In this document: positions 49,357-62,520 of the stretch, one piece after another
Position numbering within the stretch: position 1 is the first letter of the stretch
Layout of the letters: each line of letters begins with the position of its first letter
DNA from: Diadema setosum
Lineage: Eukaryota > Echinodermata > Echinoidea > Diadematoida > Diadematidae
Assembly (NCBI RefSeq): GCF_964275005.1
Contig: NC_092701.1
Span: 11,217,453-11,281,452 of the forward strand
Length of the DNA stretch: 64,000 bases
Reading direction: 5' to 3'
Notes under the pieces: model-generated
Told to the model about the DNA's origin: nothing
Databases searched by the model: none
The model's input: the letters and a program-made list of their open reading frames with translations, nothing else
Position numbers and translations under genes: made by a program

Positions 49357-51515
49357 TTTTTTTTCTAAATTTGATAAAGGCTTATACCAACTTTGATACA
49401 CTCTTATACATTGGAATATGGATACCGGTAATCAATTTGTTGATAGATATCTACTTCCACAGTACAACAGGACTTTTCAGGGATGTCAGGTCATTTTATC
49501 CCTTATGTTTCCAATGTACAAAAAGCAAGAGTTTGGTCAGTCTGCATAACATTTGTTCACAGCTAAGTCTTGAATTGGTATAAAACACAGTGTTGAATAG
49601 AATTAAGGGCTGTTATTATCTTTTCTAGTCAATTTAGTTGAAAAACAACAAAATTTTCAATAAATATATCTCGTTAGATTTTCTATGATGTCAGTCCACC
49701 GTTACATGCAAACATTTACATAGTACATTCTCCTGAAAATTGTCATTTTGGCATAAATGCTTAAAAGATTGCTTGTTTCAAGCAATTTTATTGCAAAGTT
49801 TGATATCAGAGTGATCTAAAAGATCATAAGGTGTGTGTGTGTGTTGGGGGGGGGGGGGTGTAATGCACATTGGAAACAAAGAAAAAAATCCCTAAAAATT
49901 ACTTTTTTTTACAATGGAGAGTGCCCTTATGTATTCCTTTAATAGAAATATAAACTTTTTCAAATAGAACACTTTTTTTTGATATACACATACAGTACCT
50001 CATTATGTACATATATGTTTCCCCAAACAGACAAGTAATTGTTTCTTATTGTACATGTATATCACATTAAAAACTGGCAGTTGACCTGTGATGGTATCAA
50101 TGTCTTGAGTTCAATTTACGTATATCTGAGAAAGATTTCCAATCTTCAGACATTACAGTTACGTACTGTACGTGTAGATTGCTGTTTTGGAAGTGCTATA
50201 ATGGCTGTTAATCAGGTATTACAACAGTCGTGATAGAACTCTTTCATTTTAATGAGAGAATTGTGGTTTCCAGTCTTTGTCACATGGCCAAGAAGCCATT
50301 TGTAGGTTTCCAAATGGCATAATAAAATGTTAATAGGAATATTCTGCAGCACACTCAAATCAATAAAGTCTCCATGACACGTTGCTTTCCCAGATTTACA
50401 TTGTAGATCATGATCATATTCATTAAATTAAGGTGAATTGCATCATGTTTTCTGATAAAGATTTAAATTCCTTCTACGAGATGCAATGTAGCTTTGGCTA
50501 CACCTTAGAATGAGCATTACCGAACATATTACATTTACAAATGTAATTTAACTCTTTCAAGCCACCATCACAAACTGACGTTGGTAGTGTGTATAAACTT
50601 ATTACTGCTGGTAATGACAGGTTTTTTAATACATTAGGGCACGGATGTTTAAAAGTTGAGATCAAACATAAGTAAAACAATCAAACATTAGTCTGTGCAT
50701 ACTTAATTCTCTTTGGCTGAAAATCTGACTTACAGCTGTATGTTTTATTTTCTGACATATGATTGATTAAATTTGTTTTTGTTGTTTTTTGTTTGTTTGT
50801 TTGTTTGTTTGTTTGGGGTTTTTTTTTGGCGCAACGGGGCCCAGGTGTTGTTAATCATTTTTCAGATTCGATATTTCTCTTGGTACAATAGCTAATAATA
50901 AAAGTAGATGAAATTCTGAAGCACCTTATCTGATTTGCTAGGGACATGTTCAAATGAAAGAAAAAAAAAAGAAGAAGAATGGAGCATTAAACAGAAAATC
51001 AAATGTAAGTCGTAAATACTTCATTTTGATTGGCTGAAAGTGAGTGATTTATTTTTGTGTTTGATATCAGACATGTAACTCTTTAGTGCAACAGGCCCCA
51101 GATCTTGTTTGGTGTCATCCAGAAAAAAGCATATTTTGCTGAACTCACAGTGGGGGCACTATAAATGTGTGCTGCCTATTTGATGAGGTACGTTCGTAGG
51201 AGGAAGTGGGATAATTACCTGTATCAACATGTAGGTTGGACAAGGTTGTCTGTTATTCCTCTTTTCTCAAGTTCACCTGATGAATAGGGTGATGGGGTGA
51301 AAGCCTCTTTAACCAGTTAAAGTCCCCAAGTTATATTTATATCCCGCAAAAGTTATTTCTATTTCAAAGATTGTTTATTGAACTTTTCCTGTCATGATGC
51401 TACATGTACCATTGTAGTGTTTTGATAACTATGTAACTTTAAAAAAAAAAATCCAAAGTAGCCATTTGCCTCAATGCCTGGTACAAGCTGTAAATTGTGT
51501 ATTGCAACATGCTCT

Positions 51516-51853
51516 TTAAAGGGATGGTATAGTTTTCATTGAGATCAGGATTCAGGTTTTAACTTTTGTGAGATAATTAGAAACCATTTACATGAAATAT
51601 TGTAAAAGAGCATACAGTTCTGGGAGGAATTAAAAGTGTATTTCATGAAAAATGGTTTTGAAATATCCACAAACAATGATATCCTTATAACAGGTGGGCT
51701 CTGCCTTGTTAACGTGACCACTTTGTTTTAATAAGATAAGCTTTTTAATTCCTTTTTGAATTGTATAATCTTTAATATGTTATATAAGAAGTTTCACATT
51801 ATCTCTTATAAAGTTAAAACCTGAATCCCTTTCTCAACCAAAACCATACCATT
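51516..51853. mobile_element. Inverted-repeat element, TTAA type, degraded right end
   Basis: The left end TTAAAGGGATGGTATAGTTTT pairs with an inverted right end AAACCATACCATTAG. GATTCAGGTTTTAACTTT at the left and AAAGTTAAAACCTGAATCC at the right form a strong inner pair. Different family from 43662. Non-coding. Confidence 0.7.
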
Positions 51854-53359
51854 AGAAACATGCTTGTATACAGACGTAATATTCATTAACATTTTATTTC
51901 AATACTCTTCAATTATAAACTTCCTGTTGTCATATAAACAATAATTGCTGACTGTAATTGCAGCATATAGTCACAAAATGCAATTTAATTCTGAACATCG
52001 TACAGACCGTACATTTAGAGTTTTTCACGAAAGGGTCGTATACATGTTGTGGTTGAAAGCAAATTCCTGTTCTACAGTGCTCACTCACTTTTGCCCCATC
52101 TAATGGCGTTGCCTTCCATAAGCTGCATTGTATACGTGCAGAAGACTTTGGCAGGAAGTAGTGGCTTGCCTGTCTAGCTCTGGGGCCCCCTCAGATGTGT
52201 TGTATAATTGCCTGCGAAATCTCAACCGTACCACCTGCACTTGTGTGGTACACGACTTTGGCTTCAGTGGGCTTGAATGCGATGAAACAGTGTACACTTT
52301 CAGGACGCAGTATACGTTTGTATCTTGTATAGTCTGCAAAACACAGAATGTAATCGTGCAAACTTCAATTAAAAAAACAAAAAACAAAAACAAATCTACT
52401 AGCCATGTTACTATGTTGTTAGAAAACCTTATGTGGAACCTTTCCTTGTTATAATGTGTCGGGTTTTGCAGTGGTGTTCATTTTAGGGTATTAATTCATA
52501 GAAAACAAAAGTAGTCTGGGATTTTTTTACCTTGAACTTCAAATATTAGATGTTGTACTCAAAACGCTGGGGCTTACTTTCAGAACATATGCAGTAGGAT
52601 ACAAATGACACAGGTTTATTAGGTAAACTTTGTGTGCTGTTAGGATAAATGTTGATGTCTATTGTTATTTCTGCTCTCTTGATACAACTTAAAGTTAAGG
52701 TATCATCTGGAGTCAGCAAAAAGAAAAAAGAAAAAGAAGTGATAGAAAGCGGAGACTGGCTGCAAAGTGGACAAAGTGAAAAGTGAAAATGTCCCAATGC
52801 TTTGAGTTTGTAAAAAGGTTGATTGCAATGTGTGTATATTGTGCATTGCAATATACATTGCAATGTACACACTGTATGTATGTAGACGAAGACAAGGACA
52901 AAAATACTTGCTTGAATACCCAAATTATGCCAAAAGGATGCTGAAATAGATTTTGTGTTTAAACTAGGTACAATAGCATTAGTCCCCCCCCCCCCCAAAA
53001 AAAAAAGCAAATTGAAGTTGCCTATATAAATTTTAAGTTCTAATTTTTGGTCATTAACATGATGCTATTTCATAATACGTATAAGTGTTACTAGGTATAG
53101 GGAAATGGAAATTAAGTATTCAGATAAAAGCAAAAAGAAAATAAAAAAATGGCCGATTTCTGTTAATACTGTCTCTGAACGTTATCAGGGCCGACTGTAT
53201 CCAGTGTCTGCTTCATTCCCCACTTTAGATCGCTTCCCCATTGAATTACAGATAAATACTTTATCCTTTTTGAGGAAGATAACATTGATTGCATCATTTC
53301 ATTCTTTTAAGATTTGATGTTGAGTACAAGGACAAGAAGAACATACTCCAAGGATCTGT

Positions 53360-53760
53360 GGTACAGGTTTAGCGCTGCCGATTTTTGTGGCATTCGGTGG
53401 TAGGGATTACCTGCGGCTGAAAAATCCCTGTGAGCAGAGAGGGTTTTATTGGGACCTGCAGGCGAAAGGAAGGATGGAAGGATGGTAGAGGGGTGAAGGG
53501 CAAGCAAGGCATGGATGGACCTGTAATCTCCCCAGGGGGATTGACAGAAGGACTGATAGAAGGAGAGGGTATGGCTAACCACTGTGTGATGGCTCTGAGA
53601 CACAGGAAATGGTACTGATGGCTGGTTGGTTTGGTTGGGAAGAGAGGAGGGGGGAAGGAATAGGGGGGTCGGGAGGGGGAAGGAATAGGGGAGAGGGTGG
53701 GAGGGGAGGCGGGCAAAGAACAAAGAATGGGAGGAGCAGATCGGGGTGCAAAGACAGGGA
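53360..53760. repeat. Purine-rich tract (GGGAGGGG)
   Basis: Strongly strand-biased G/A sequence. Long frames on both strands here (Pro-rich on minus, Gly/Arg-rich on plus) come from composition and overlap one another, so no gene is called. Confidence 0.6.
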
Positions 53761-53789
53761 ACATCCAGCGATGTATTGGTTGTGCCTCA

Positions 53790-54230
53790 ATCTACTTCTG
53801 CATTATCCTCACAAGAGTGCCAACGAGGGGAGGCCTAGATAATGCCAGATCGAGATAAACGCGGGGATCAGGTCTGAAACTGGGGATGAACCTCGCAACG
53901 TTCAGCGATTGCTCGCTCCCTGTGTGTTGGGCAATTAGTCATTCCGAGCCACTGACAGTCGTCAGCCGACTTGAAAAAGCGTCCTTCCGCCTGTTCTGTG
54001 TCTGAGGAACCCACCTCCTCCACTTCTCTATCTGCAATCTTGAGTCTGTCACTGCTTTGCCTAACTGGTTGTCAAACGGGGATATCTACATCGTGGAGTT
54101 GAGCCACCTTGTCGACAGTTTATGTCTTTGTCGGATGAGTGTTTCGTCCTCTTGGATAACTCGGATAATAATTTCTTTGGATAGCTACGGATACATCTCA
54201 AGTGCCTCATGTACGTATTCGTCTCCTTTT
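53790..54230. promoter_or_regulatory. CpG-richer block, possible enhancer or alternative promoter
   Basis: CpG is several times more frequent here than in flanking DNA. The block contains GATA sites (CGAGATAAACG), a homeodomain-type CAATTAGTCATT and CACTGACAGTCGTCAG. No frame is convincingly coding. Its unusual complexity suggests functional constraint; this is an inference. Confidence 0.3.
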
Positions 54231-54988
54231 ATTACTCTTTATTCCATTTTTCATCAAAGGGCTTTGGTTCTTGTGATGCATCTCTAATTGGCTAGAAATA
54301 TTATCCTTTCAAAATGTGCATATCAATATTTTTTGCTTGTTTTGGCTGTCTGTGACATTTTGTATTTACAGATCAACAAAATCTGTGTTTGCTGAAAATT
54401 ACAATTTGGTTAGATTCCATTTGAAGATTGTGTAGGATGTAATTCACAGATGACTTTGAACGAAATTGTCACTTCCTGCATTGAGTGAGCACTCATTGTG
54501 GAAGAAATGTACAAATTTCTTTATGAAATGTTACAAAACAATGCACAACTCATACTTTTAAACTTCTTGATATGTGATGTCACTGTTGAATGTTTGTTGA
54601 TTTTCTTTCAATCACACAAATGTCATCTTTATAATCTCTAGCATTCCTTTCTGTAGCTGCTATCATTAAGGAAGCAATTCCATTTTAGATTAATGCAGAA
54701 TATATCACAAGGTGTTTTTTTTTTTTGGTTTGTAAACAGATATCTAGTATTATGTAATGATAGAGCAAACTTATGAATATATGCCAATATATTGTTGAAC
54801 TTTGAGCCTGTAAATAAATGTCATTTAGAGCTCTGTGTCAACAGTCACCAAACTATGTAGTAACCAATGACCTTCTTCAGGGCTGAAAACAAAACCTAAA
54901 TCATGCATAAATATCAACTTCACCAGTAATCAATAACTGTCTGATAATAATGATGATGATAGTGGAGTCTTGTAATGCGCCATGTCTG

Positions 54989-55265
54989 TCACACAGTGGT
55001 ACTCCTGGCGCAGAAAGGTAAGACCTCCTCCCACATTGCTTCATTCAGGAAAAGATCACAATTGGAAGAAAGCACAGTTACTGAAATAAAAAGGTTTTGA
55101 GTTCTTTCTTGAACCGAGGGAAAGAGGTCTCCATTCTCAGTTTCAAAGGCAACTGAAGTTCTGTTCCTGATGATCTTGTGCCATATAGATATAGAAGTGT
55201 GATGAATTTGAATTTGCTCTCTTGTAAGACAGCTTGAACTACATGTACTATATAAGTCATATTTC
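54989..55265 (-). pseudogene. Probable LINE ORF2 C-terminal remnant
   Basis: On the minus strand one frame reads LPLKLRMETSFPRFKKELK followed by TFLF, matching the usual end of Jockey/CR1-type ORF2 proteins (LP..LR...SF..FKK.LKT.LF). The conserved Trp-Asn before it is lost and the upstream part lies in another frame. Old and fragmentary. Confidence 0.45.
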
Positions 55266-58195
55266 AAGCTGTCTGGTGAGGAATACACTTGTGCATTGGC
55301 AGACAACGTTCCCAACAATCCCATGAACTTTTGAGACGTCTTACGCACCTCGTCAGAACCTGCTGTGGCGAGCTTGTGAGTCATGAGCTTCGGTAAAAAG
55401 CTGGAAAAGATCAAAAAGTGAAACGAGAGGTACTTCAAGGTTCCGCAAATTTGAGATGCTGCTCTTGCTGCACTGCTTCTGCAGCATTCACTGGTGGAGT
55501 TTCTCAGATTTTGACTTCAAATAGTCAAGTTTGCATCAAGTGAAAGAAGGGAAATATGAGATTTTAAGAATTACAAGTCTCATGACACAGATCTGTGCTC
55601 TGCACTTAGTGGACTTAACTGGTGCGGATGTTTTCATATTTTGGGCGTGTATCGGTTGCGAATAGTAATGCTCCAAGGATGGTGAAAGCTCGTTAACGAG
55701 CAATTCAGACTTGAAGTATTAGCACATCCAGTTCACAAATTAAAACAAGTATGTATTAGTGTATTTTCACTCGTAAAACAGCACTGACTTTAATAGAAGA
55801 ATAGAAATCACAAGTGAATGTTAGACAGTGACATTCCACAGCAATTTTTGATCTGCCATTACTCACCTGCCTATTTGAATTTGAAAATCATATCTCTGGT
55901 TGTATCATAGATATTTAGTGTACAGAGAATTTGATTTGATATAGTATCTGAATATGTCTCATGTTCTTTTTATTGACACTGGAGGTTTTAAACTATTTGC
56001 AGGATGGAATCAAGAAGTAGGCCTACAATTTGTGCAATTGAAGGATTTTGAAATTGATTTTTTCAAAGATATGTGACGAGATCAACTCACTTTTGAGCTT
56101 AGAATCTTGGCTTAGGGCCCTATTTTTTTTTTTTCAAACCTTCACCTCAGCAAACCTCGGCTTCACATCACCTGATTTCATTACCATATTTAGGCTTAAT
56201 TGCAGAAGTCCAGTAAAACTTAAATGACTAAATAGAAAAAAAATTGTACTGGGTCATATTGCAATGGTACGTGTTGCTCATTTAAGATTCATGAAAAAAA
56301 AAAAGAAAACCATATAGCTGAGAACATGATTTTTTTAAATGTGAATTTTTATATTCCCTTTTGGAATTTGTTTTTTCATCAACTGATATTTGGATAACTT
56401 TCACAATTTTCAGTGAATCATATGAAATTGAACTTCTTTGTACATTAAATTTTCACTGTATTTTCTCAAGCAAACTACCTTAGTTTAATTCAGCTCAGTG
56501 TTAAAATTTCAATCACAAGTACTTAACATGAAATAAGGGCACATTGTATAAACATCATTACAAGCTACTTTCTTTCAAGCTCAAATCTGTGGTACATGTA
56601 GCTTCAAATCTATATAACAAGCGGCATTCTTTTGCTTATGTTGGCAGTGATGATATCAGAGGAATAAAGCAGAGCAGTGGTCTATAAATACATCTATGTT
56701 TCAATGATTTCAGTATCAGGCATAATCACTTGTGTGGGTGGCTCTTGCCGCTTGCGGTTTATTCCGTCTTTAGTGATGAGAGCTCTCCCTTTCCTGCCTG
56801 TGTGAATGAAGTCAAAAAGTGGTTTGAATGTCTGTAGGAACCGCAGTGGTGCACCTGTTTAGAGACCACACTCAGTTTCCCTATGTCAGATTTGATACAT
56901 TTTTCAGGCACATAGACATGCATACATGTATGTTGAGGAATGTCGTGTGAAGTACAGCGCTGTAGCAGTCACCAGCCAAATGAATTCATCTTTCATTAAA
57001 TGTGTCAATTGGATGCCGATGATAGTCACAGATTGGAAAAATTTAGGTTGAGATTGACAAATTACTTTTATAGTACATGGTATGTTACTATTGGACACAT
57101 TTTGAACACACACGTACAAGGGCGTAGTTGGTCATTTAGCAAAAAAAAAAGCCCCCCCCCCCCCCCCATCCAGTCATCGTTTCTAGATAATTGCAACCAG
57201 GGAGGTGAGACACAACACAATCAACAATTTCATGCTATGGATTCACAGGGACTCTTGTTTAGTGTTGTTTGTTTTGATGCCAAAATAAATAAGATTAAGT
57301 GAAGATTTGTATGTACTAGATGACTTACAAATATATGATTCCATTACATCTTTCCTTCTAATTTGCAAAGCTGGTTGCTACTTATATACAATGTATCAGT
57401 AGTAGTTTCTCTAAAACCCAGAAGTGCAATAGTCTGTTTAAGTAGCTTTTTTTGTTAAATTTTATTTTTGTGGTCCATTTTTTGTGAAACCACTTCCGTT
57501 CTACTGAGTTTCCGTACGCTATATGTATTCAGGTACAGTGTAAGCCATCCCGATCATTATGAGGAATTGAACTGATGCCAACATGTTATATGTTCCACTT
57601 TTCACCAATCTGTTTTTTGCTTGCCCTATTCCTTATCACAATGAAGATGACCCTGTTGTTTGGAACATATTAGATGCCTGTCTTGAAGAAGACGACTTTA
57701 CTTCGACAGTCATATTAGGCACTCATTAGGACTTACGTACAAGTTTGCATGTAAAATTGCAAAGGCCTGCCTGTGATTAAAAATATGGCAAATATAACAA
57801 ACAATGATGTCAGAGTGAGCTAGAGATGATTTCCAAATCCAATAGTCCTAAAGTCATTGAAATTTCTTCAGACAAGGTGACAGTCTTGTTGTTATTCTTG
57901 TTTTGCATCATTCAGTTTACTTTCTTGACTTTACACCAATTTTTCTACACTTGCAGGTCATGCAGGGTCAACTATAAGAGGTTACATTGTAGTTTCATGT
58001 ATTCCGTGTGGTTGTTTCACCTACATGTGCTATACAGTTTGAATAACCCGCAGTCGACATTGCACAAGATGAAAAAGTTGCTAGGTCGACGAAAAATTCT
58101 ACTGTAGTCTGTGGATGTAAACATTTAGGTGTACTATAGGGTATGTCAAAATTAACGTAAGTCAATGGATATTTTCCAGTCCCTCTGGATTCAAC

Positions 58196-58430
58196 TTATG
58201 TGAGGTTGATTGTAGTATCTTCTTGTGACTGTATTCTCAAGGAAAGGTAAAATTTGATGTGATACCTTCCTGAGTGTGATGTTCCTATGCTTAGGATTTT
58301 TGCTGCCCTTCTGTTGTATCTCATAAGTAGGACAGAGCAGTTTCGTCCAATTGCGAAGTAGAAGGCGTGGTCACACATGGTACAGTACTGTATACCTGTA
58401 TGTATGAACCAAACAATATTCCTCCTCAAA
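58196..58430 (-). pseudogene. Possible LINE remnant
   Basis: The minus-strand frame contains RNCSVLLMRYNRRAAKILSI, resembling the N...LLxRLQxxQNRAAKII block of LINE ORF2 proteins. Short and without other motifs. Confidence 0.3.
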
Positions 58431-58572
58431 TCCAGAGTTCAGTGGACATTGCTTAACGTTTTCACCTGGAAAAAATGTTAACTGCATGGTTTTACTGTGT
58501 TGCCGGTGATGTCTTCAATACTGTGTACTCATGTGGAGCTAAATTATTGTTAACATCAGCCTAAAAAAAAAG

Positions 58573-58946
58573 TTAAAAGGAATGGCTAGTAACTGATCAG
58601 TGGGAATCAGTGGGAATGCTGGGGGATGATTGTTCCTGTCCTTGTGGGATTCATTTAAGAGTACATTATATATTTATTGTTGTGTGAAAATTATTTGCTT
58701 CAGAATGGTGTCATATTCAAGTATAAATGTGCAGTTTAATTGCCCCGTCACTGTACAGGCATGCTAACCTGGAAACATTAAACTGCATATTACTTGAATA
58801 TGAGACCATCATTCTGAAGCAAATAATTTTCACACAACAATAGATACATAATGTACTATTAAAGGAATCCCACAAGGATTGGAACAATCATCCCCCAGCA
58901 TTCCCACTGATTCCCACTGATCAGTTACTAGCCATCCCCTTTAAAA
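58573..58946. mobile_element. Foldback TTAA element (family 2)
   Basis: Near-perfect palindrome of about 370 bp. The left end TTAAAAGGAATGGCTAGTAAC pairs with the right end GTTACTAGCCATCCCCTTTAA. Arms of about 165 bp include CAGTGGGAATCAGTGGGAAT, TTGTGTGAAAATTATTTGC and their inverse. The loop near 58745-58775 is short. Confidence 0.85.
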
Positions 58947-59224
58947 CTGTAAGCAGTGAAATTTATTATCATCTTATTCTTGAATCCCCCCCCCCCCATA
59001 GACAGTATTGTTATATCGCTGATAAATGTGGTGATTTGTAAATCATATGCATTTAAGGAGTGAATAGTGATCGCAAGCTTTGATTTCTGTTCGTCTGTCT
59101 GCTTCTGTTTCTTCTCCTGCCCCCCCCCCTTTTCTTTTGATTGATATCCCAAACCAGTTGGTGTATGTTTGGGGTTTACCTCCCCAAAATTTGATGTTTG
59201 GTAAGTGATGTGAGGGGTGAATCA

Positions 59225-59450
59225 CCCTGTGTCATAGCCTAATGTGTATTGTCAGCCGTAATCCGACGAGGGTATTACTCGGTTGGAATAGAAGATTTGG
59301 AAGGGGGTAGCAAAAGGGAGTCTGTGGCAGTCAGAGCCAAGATTTCTGTTTGGAGAGTAATGCTTAGCACACCGGCCCATAATTAGTCGTGAGTAATGCT
59401 TATTCATTAATAACTTGCATGATACCTGTGCCAACTGGCAGGGCTATTTT
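59225..59450. promoter_or_regulatory. Homeobox-site cluster, candidate enhancer
   Basis: CCATAATTAGTCGTGAGTAA, TTCATTAATAACTTGCATGA and nearby CpG-containing sequence form a dense group of TAAT sites in non-repetitive DNA. No coding frame. The role is inferred. Confidence 0.25.
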
Positions 59451-60563
59451 CAGCTGGAGTGATATTCTTGCCCCCTCCATACAAAAAATTTGCAACTACA
59501 TGTATTTGATCCTCTTGGGCCGAACATCTGACAGCCATAGCCATATGAAGAAATACTGTGAAAATTTCATGTCTTAAGGACTTTGATCTTTTTGTACAAT
59601 CTCTATTCACCATGTAAAAATACATTAATTTTTCCCCATTTCTTTCATGCAAAAATTAAAATGTCCAACATGAAAAATATGAACACATATTGGTGCAGTG
59701 ATGGTTCCCAAAAGAAAATGTTATGACAGTCTAAAAAAAAAAAAAAAAAATGATATTCATTTCGCAGTCTTGCTCAATAGGTATACATACAATTTGTACA
59801 CTGTAGTTAGGTGTCTGTCAATTTTGACAGTATATTTCTTTTAAAGTGCATTTGCGCCCACATTAAGGTCTGTGATGATGATGTGGCGATACATGTAGTA
59901 CTGTATTTGTTTGAACTTCCAGTGACCTCATCATGACCAAACTTTGTGGGACCACTCATTTTCCTGTGTAAGCAATAAAAGGGAAATCCAGCTCTATGAT
60001 AAACAGATGTCTCTTCTGCAAAAAGTGTAGAATTTAAAAAGAGAAAAAGAGAAGAAGATATAAAAAGGTAGCAGCCTTTTTTTGCAGGAGGTACTTTCAT
60101 TTGTTTCATTTGTACTTTCATTTGAGGTACTTTAATTTGTACTTTCATTTGTTGGCTTTTAATAGCAAAGTAGCATGGTAAAGATGAAACACACTGTTTG
60201 TGTTGTACCATAACTATAAAGCCCTAGATGAGCATTCTTTAGGCTCCTATTTTTATTTTGTTGCATGGACTAATACAGCCATGTATCCAACACATACAAT
60301 TTTTTTAAATAAAATAGTAAATATACATTATGATTTAGTGAGTATTGATGAGTAATATGTGATTTAAGCAAAAAAAAAGAAGAAAAGAAGGTATATTCTG
60401 AATTCAGAGATCTTGATATCTGAGGAGTGCAGTCCATGAGATAACTGTTTTAATTCATGGAAAGGTCCCTAGGGGCACTTTTACAATGATATACAGAGCT
60501 ACTATGTGAGGTATCCTAGAACAGGATTTTGATAGCAATAAATTTATGTGATACTTAAATATT

Positions 60564-61439
60564 TATACCCCCGCCAAACGAAGTTTGAAGGGGGTATATA
60601 GGAATCAGCGGACGGTCGGGCGGTCGGGCGGTCGGGCGGTCGGTCGGGCGGTCGGGCGGTCGGTCCGTTGCAAATCTTGCGTCGCGAACTACTTCCTCAG
60701 TTTTCAACCGATTCCCATAAAACTTGGCACAGATGTGTGCCTTGGGTTGTAGATGTGCAAGACGTATTTTTTGACAGTACCCAAAAGTACGTTGCCATGG
60801 TAACGGCATATTATGGGCAAAAATGGGTACAAATCTTGCGTCGCGTACTCCTCCCACAGTTTTTGATCAATTTTTATGAAATTAGGTACAGATGTTCATC
60901 TGAATATGTTAATGTGCAAGACACATATTTCCGCAGTGGCAAAAAGTGCGTTGCCATGGTAACGGCATGTTATTGGTAAAATATAGGGCAAAATGCTTCA
61001 TGGCAAAACTGCTTCATCAGTGTTCTTCCAATTCTCATGGAATTCATATTGAATGTTTGTCTTAGGATATAGGTCAGCATGACACATTTCTTGACAGTGA
61101 CAAAAAGTATGTTGCCATGGTAACAGCTCACATATTATGAGTCAAAATGATGGAAAATTTTGTGTTGCAAACTACTTCCTCAGTTTTTGCCCAATTTCCA
61201 TGAAACTTGGTACAGATGTGTGCCTTTGGTTGTAGATGTGCAAGACGTATTTTTCGACAGTACCCGAAAGTACGTTGCCATGGTAACGGCATATTAATGG
61301 CAGAAGATCAAGGAAAGATCTTGCGGATTTAACTACTTCCTCAGTTTTTTGACCAAAGCGTATGAAATGTTGTTTTGACCAAAGCTTATGAAATGTTGTT
61401 TGGCGGGGGTATAACCAGTCGCTGTAGCGACATTTCTAG
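60564..61439. mobile_element. CCCCCGCCAAAC inverted-repeat element with ~160 bp tandem units
   Basis: The left end TATACCCCCGCCAAAC pairs with the right end GTTTGGCGGGGGTATA (61389-61413), followed by AGTCGCTGTAGCGACATTTC. Next to the left end is an imperfect palindrome and a GGTCGGGC microsatellite (60614-60665). Four to five units of about 160 bp follow, each with a CTACTTCCTCAGTTTT-type block and the palindrome GTTGCCATGGTAAC. Frames across it are not genes. Confidence 0.8.
60791..61287. promoter_or_regulatory. Four perfect RFX X-box palindromes in tandem
   Basis: GTTGCCATGGTAAC occurs at 60791-60804, 60950-60963, 61111-61124 and 61274-61287. It fits the X-box consensus GTNRCC(N0-3)RGYAAC bound by RFX factors at both half-sites. 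All four copies are unchanged while the surrounding units have diverged. Confidence 0.6.
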
Positions 61440-61507
61440 TTTTTATGGATGTATTTCATTTTGTCAGTTAATACTTATATTTTTATGGATGTATTTCATT
61501 TTGTCAG
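61437..61507. repeat. Direct repeat of ~28 bp after the CCCCCGCC element
   Basis: TTTTTATGGATGTATTTCAT followed by TTTGTCAG occurs at about 61439 and again at about 61479. Local duplication of unique sequence. Confidence 0.7.
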
Positions 61508-62319
61508 ATGAACTACTCTATAACTGATCCTCCCATCTTCCCTATGGATGATACACAAATATTTACATTGTCACATCCATAAGTTTTGTCTTTAAGTGTC
61601 CAGAAGTGTTATGTACGTTGTACTGTGAGTCATATTCTATTTAGCTGCTGTAACTGGATCTGGGTTCTAATGATGCGATAAAAAAGTACATGTATTTCAT
61701 AATCTAATTGTGTTCCTGTTTCTCTCAGAAACACGTTTGAATTTTGTAGAATATGCTACCTGGATGAATGATTGTTTTAGGCAACCTGAATTCGTCCTGA
61801 AACTTTCACATATGTGCTGGGTTATTGGGAGGTTTCCCTGCTTGTTGTCAAGAGGAGGGCTGCTAGGGAGGGGGGAGGGGGTTAGATGGTGGTGGGGGGG
61901 GGGGGGTTGGAATGAAGGAGGAGGGGATGGAAGCGGAGACGGAGAAGGGGGCAAAGGGAGAGGGGGAGAACCCCTGTTGATACAGAGAACACAATTTCCC
62001 TTCCCACGTACGGATTCTTTGTGCTCAAGCTTCGCGTTCCGGGATGGGGAAGGGGAGGCGTGAATCATCGGGAGCTCTGGGAAGGATTGTGCCTGGCATC
62101 CTCTGTTGGGTGGCTGGTTAGGAATAGGCCTAGCCTTTTGTCAAGTACCTTCATACTGTCATTTGCGCTGACAATTGCAAGTGACATGATAACATGCCAA
62201 ATCACATCAGTGTTTGGGCCATACACATTTTGAGAAACATGGTAATGATTATAAGAACAGGGAGAAGGCTTCCTACATAGCTGCACCACTTATGTATGCA
62301 CTGTACTGAATGCTGAAAA

Positions 62320-62520
62320 ATGAGGAATGTTCACTTGCATTTTAATTTCGCGAATTTTGCAAGTGCCAAGATTTGCAAAATTAAAATGCACGCGAAATTT
62401 TTTGTCTACACTATATGCATTGAATGCCAGTGGCAATTCGCGAAAATTTCATGCCACGAAAAAGGCCGTCGGCTCCAATTCGCGAAAATTTCGTGCCGCG
62501 AATTTATCATGTTTTACAGT
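62320..62520. repeat. TTCGCG-rich interspersed repeat
   Basis: AATTCGCGAAAATTTC occurs twice (about 62445 and 62478), with variants TTAATTTCGCGAATTTTGC and CACGCGAAATTTT before them and TACTGTAAAACATGATAAAT (inverse) at the right edge. Many NruI-like palindromes; likely a MITE whose ends I cannot fix. Confidence 0.5.

Noticed and set aside
52128-52333. EGF-like pattern CTCVVHDFGFSGLEC in a plus frame
   Set aside because: Only the last three cysteines fit an EGF module, the spacing is loose, and there is no good donor. The opposite strand is equally open.
55332-55398. Minus-strand exon-like segment with TTTTCCAG acceptor and GTGCGT donor
   Set aside because: It lies next to LINE-derived sequence and has no partner exons; likely chance.
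56907-57050. Phase-compatible open segment after TTTTTCAG
   Set aside because: It would follow exon 2 in phase but contains CATACATGTATG simple sequence, lacks a clear donor and looks non-coding.
61697-62068. Overlapping Pro-rich and Gly-rich frames on opposite strands
   Set aside because: Products of a purine/pyrimidine-skewed tract. No domain and no conserved splice structure.
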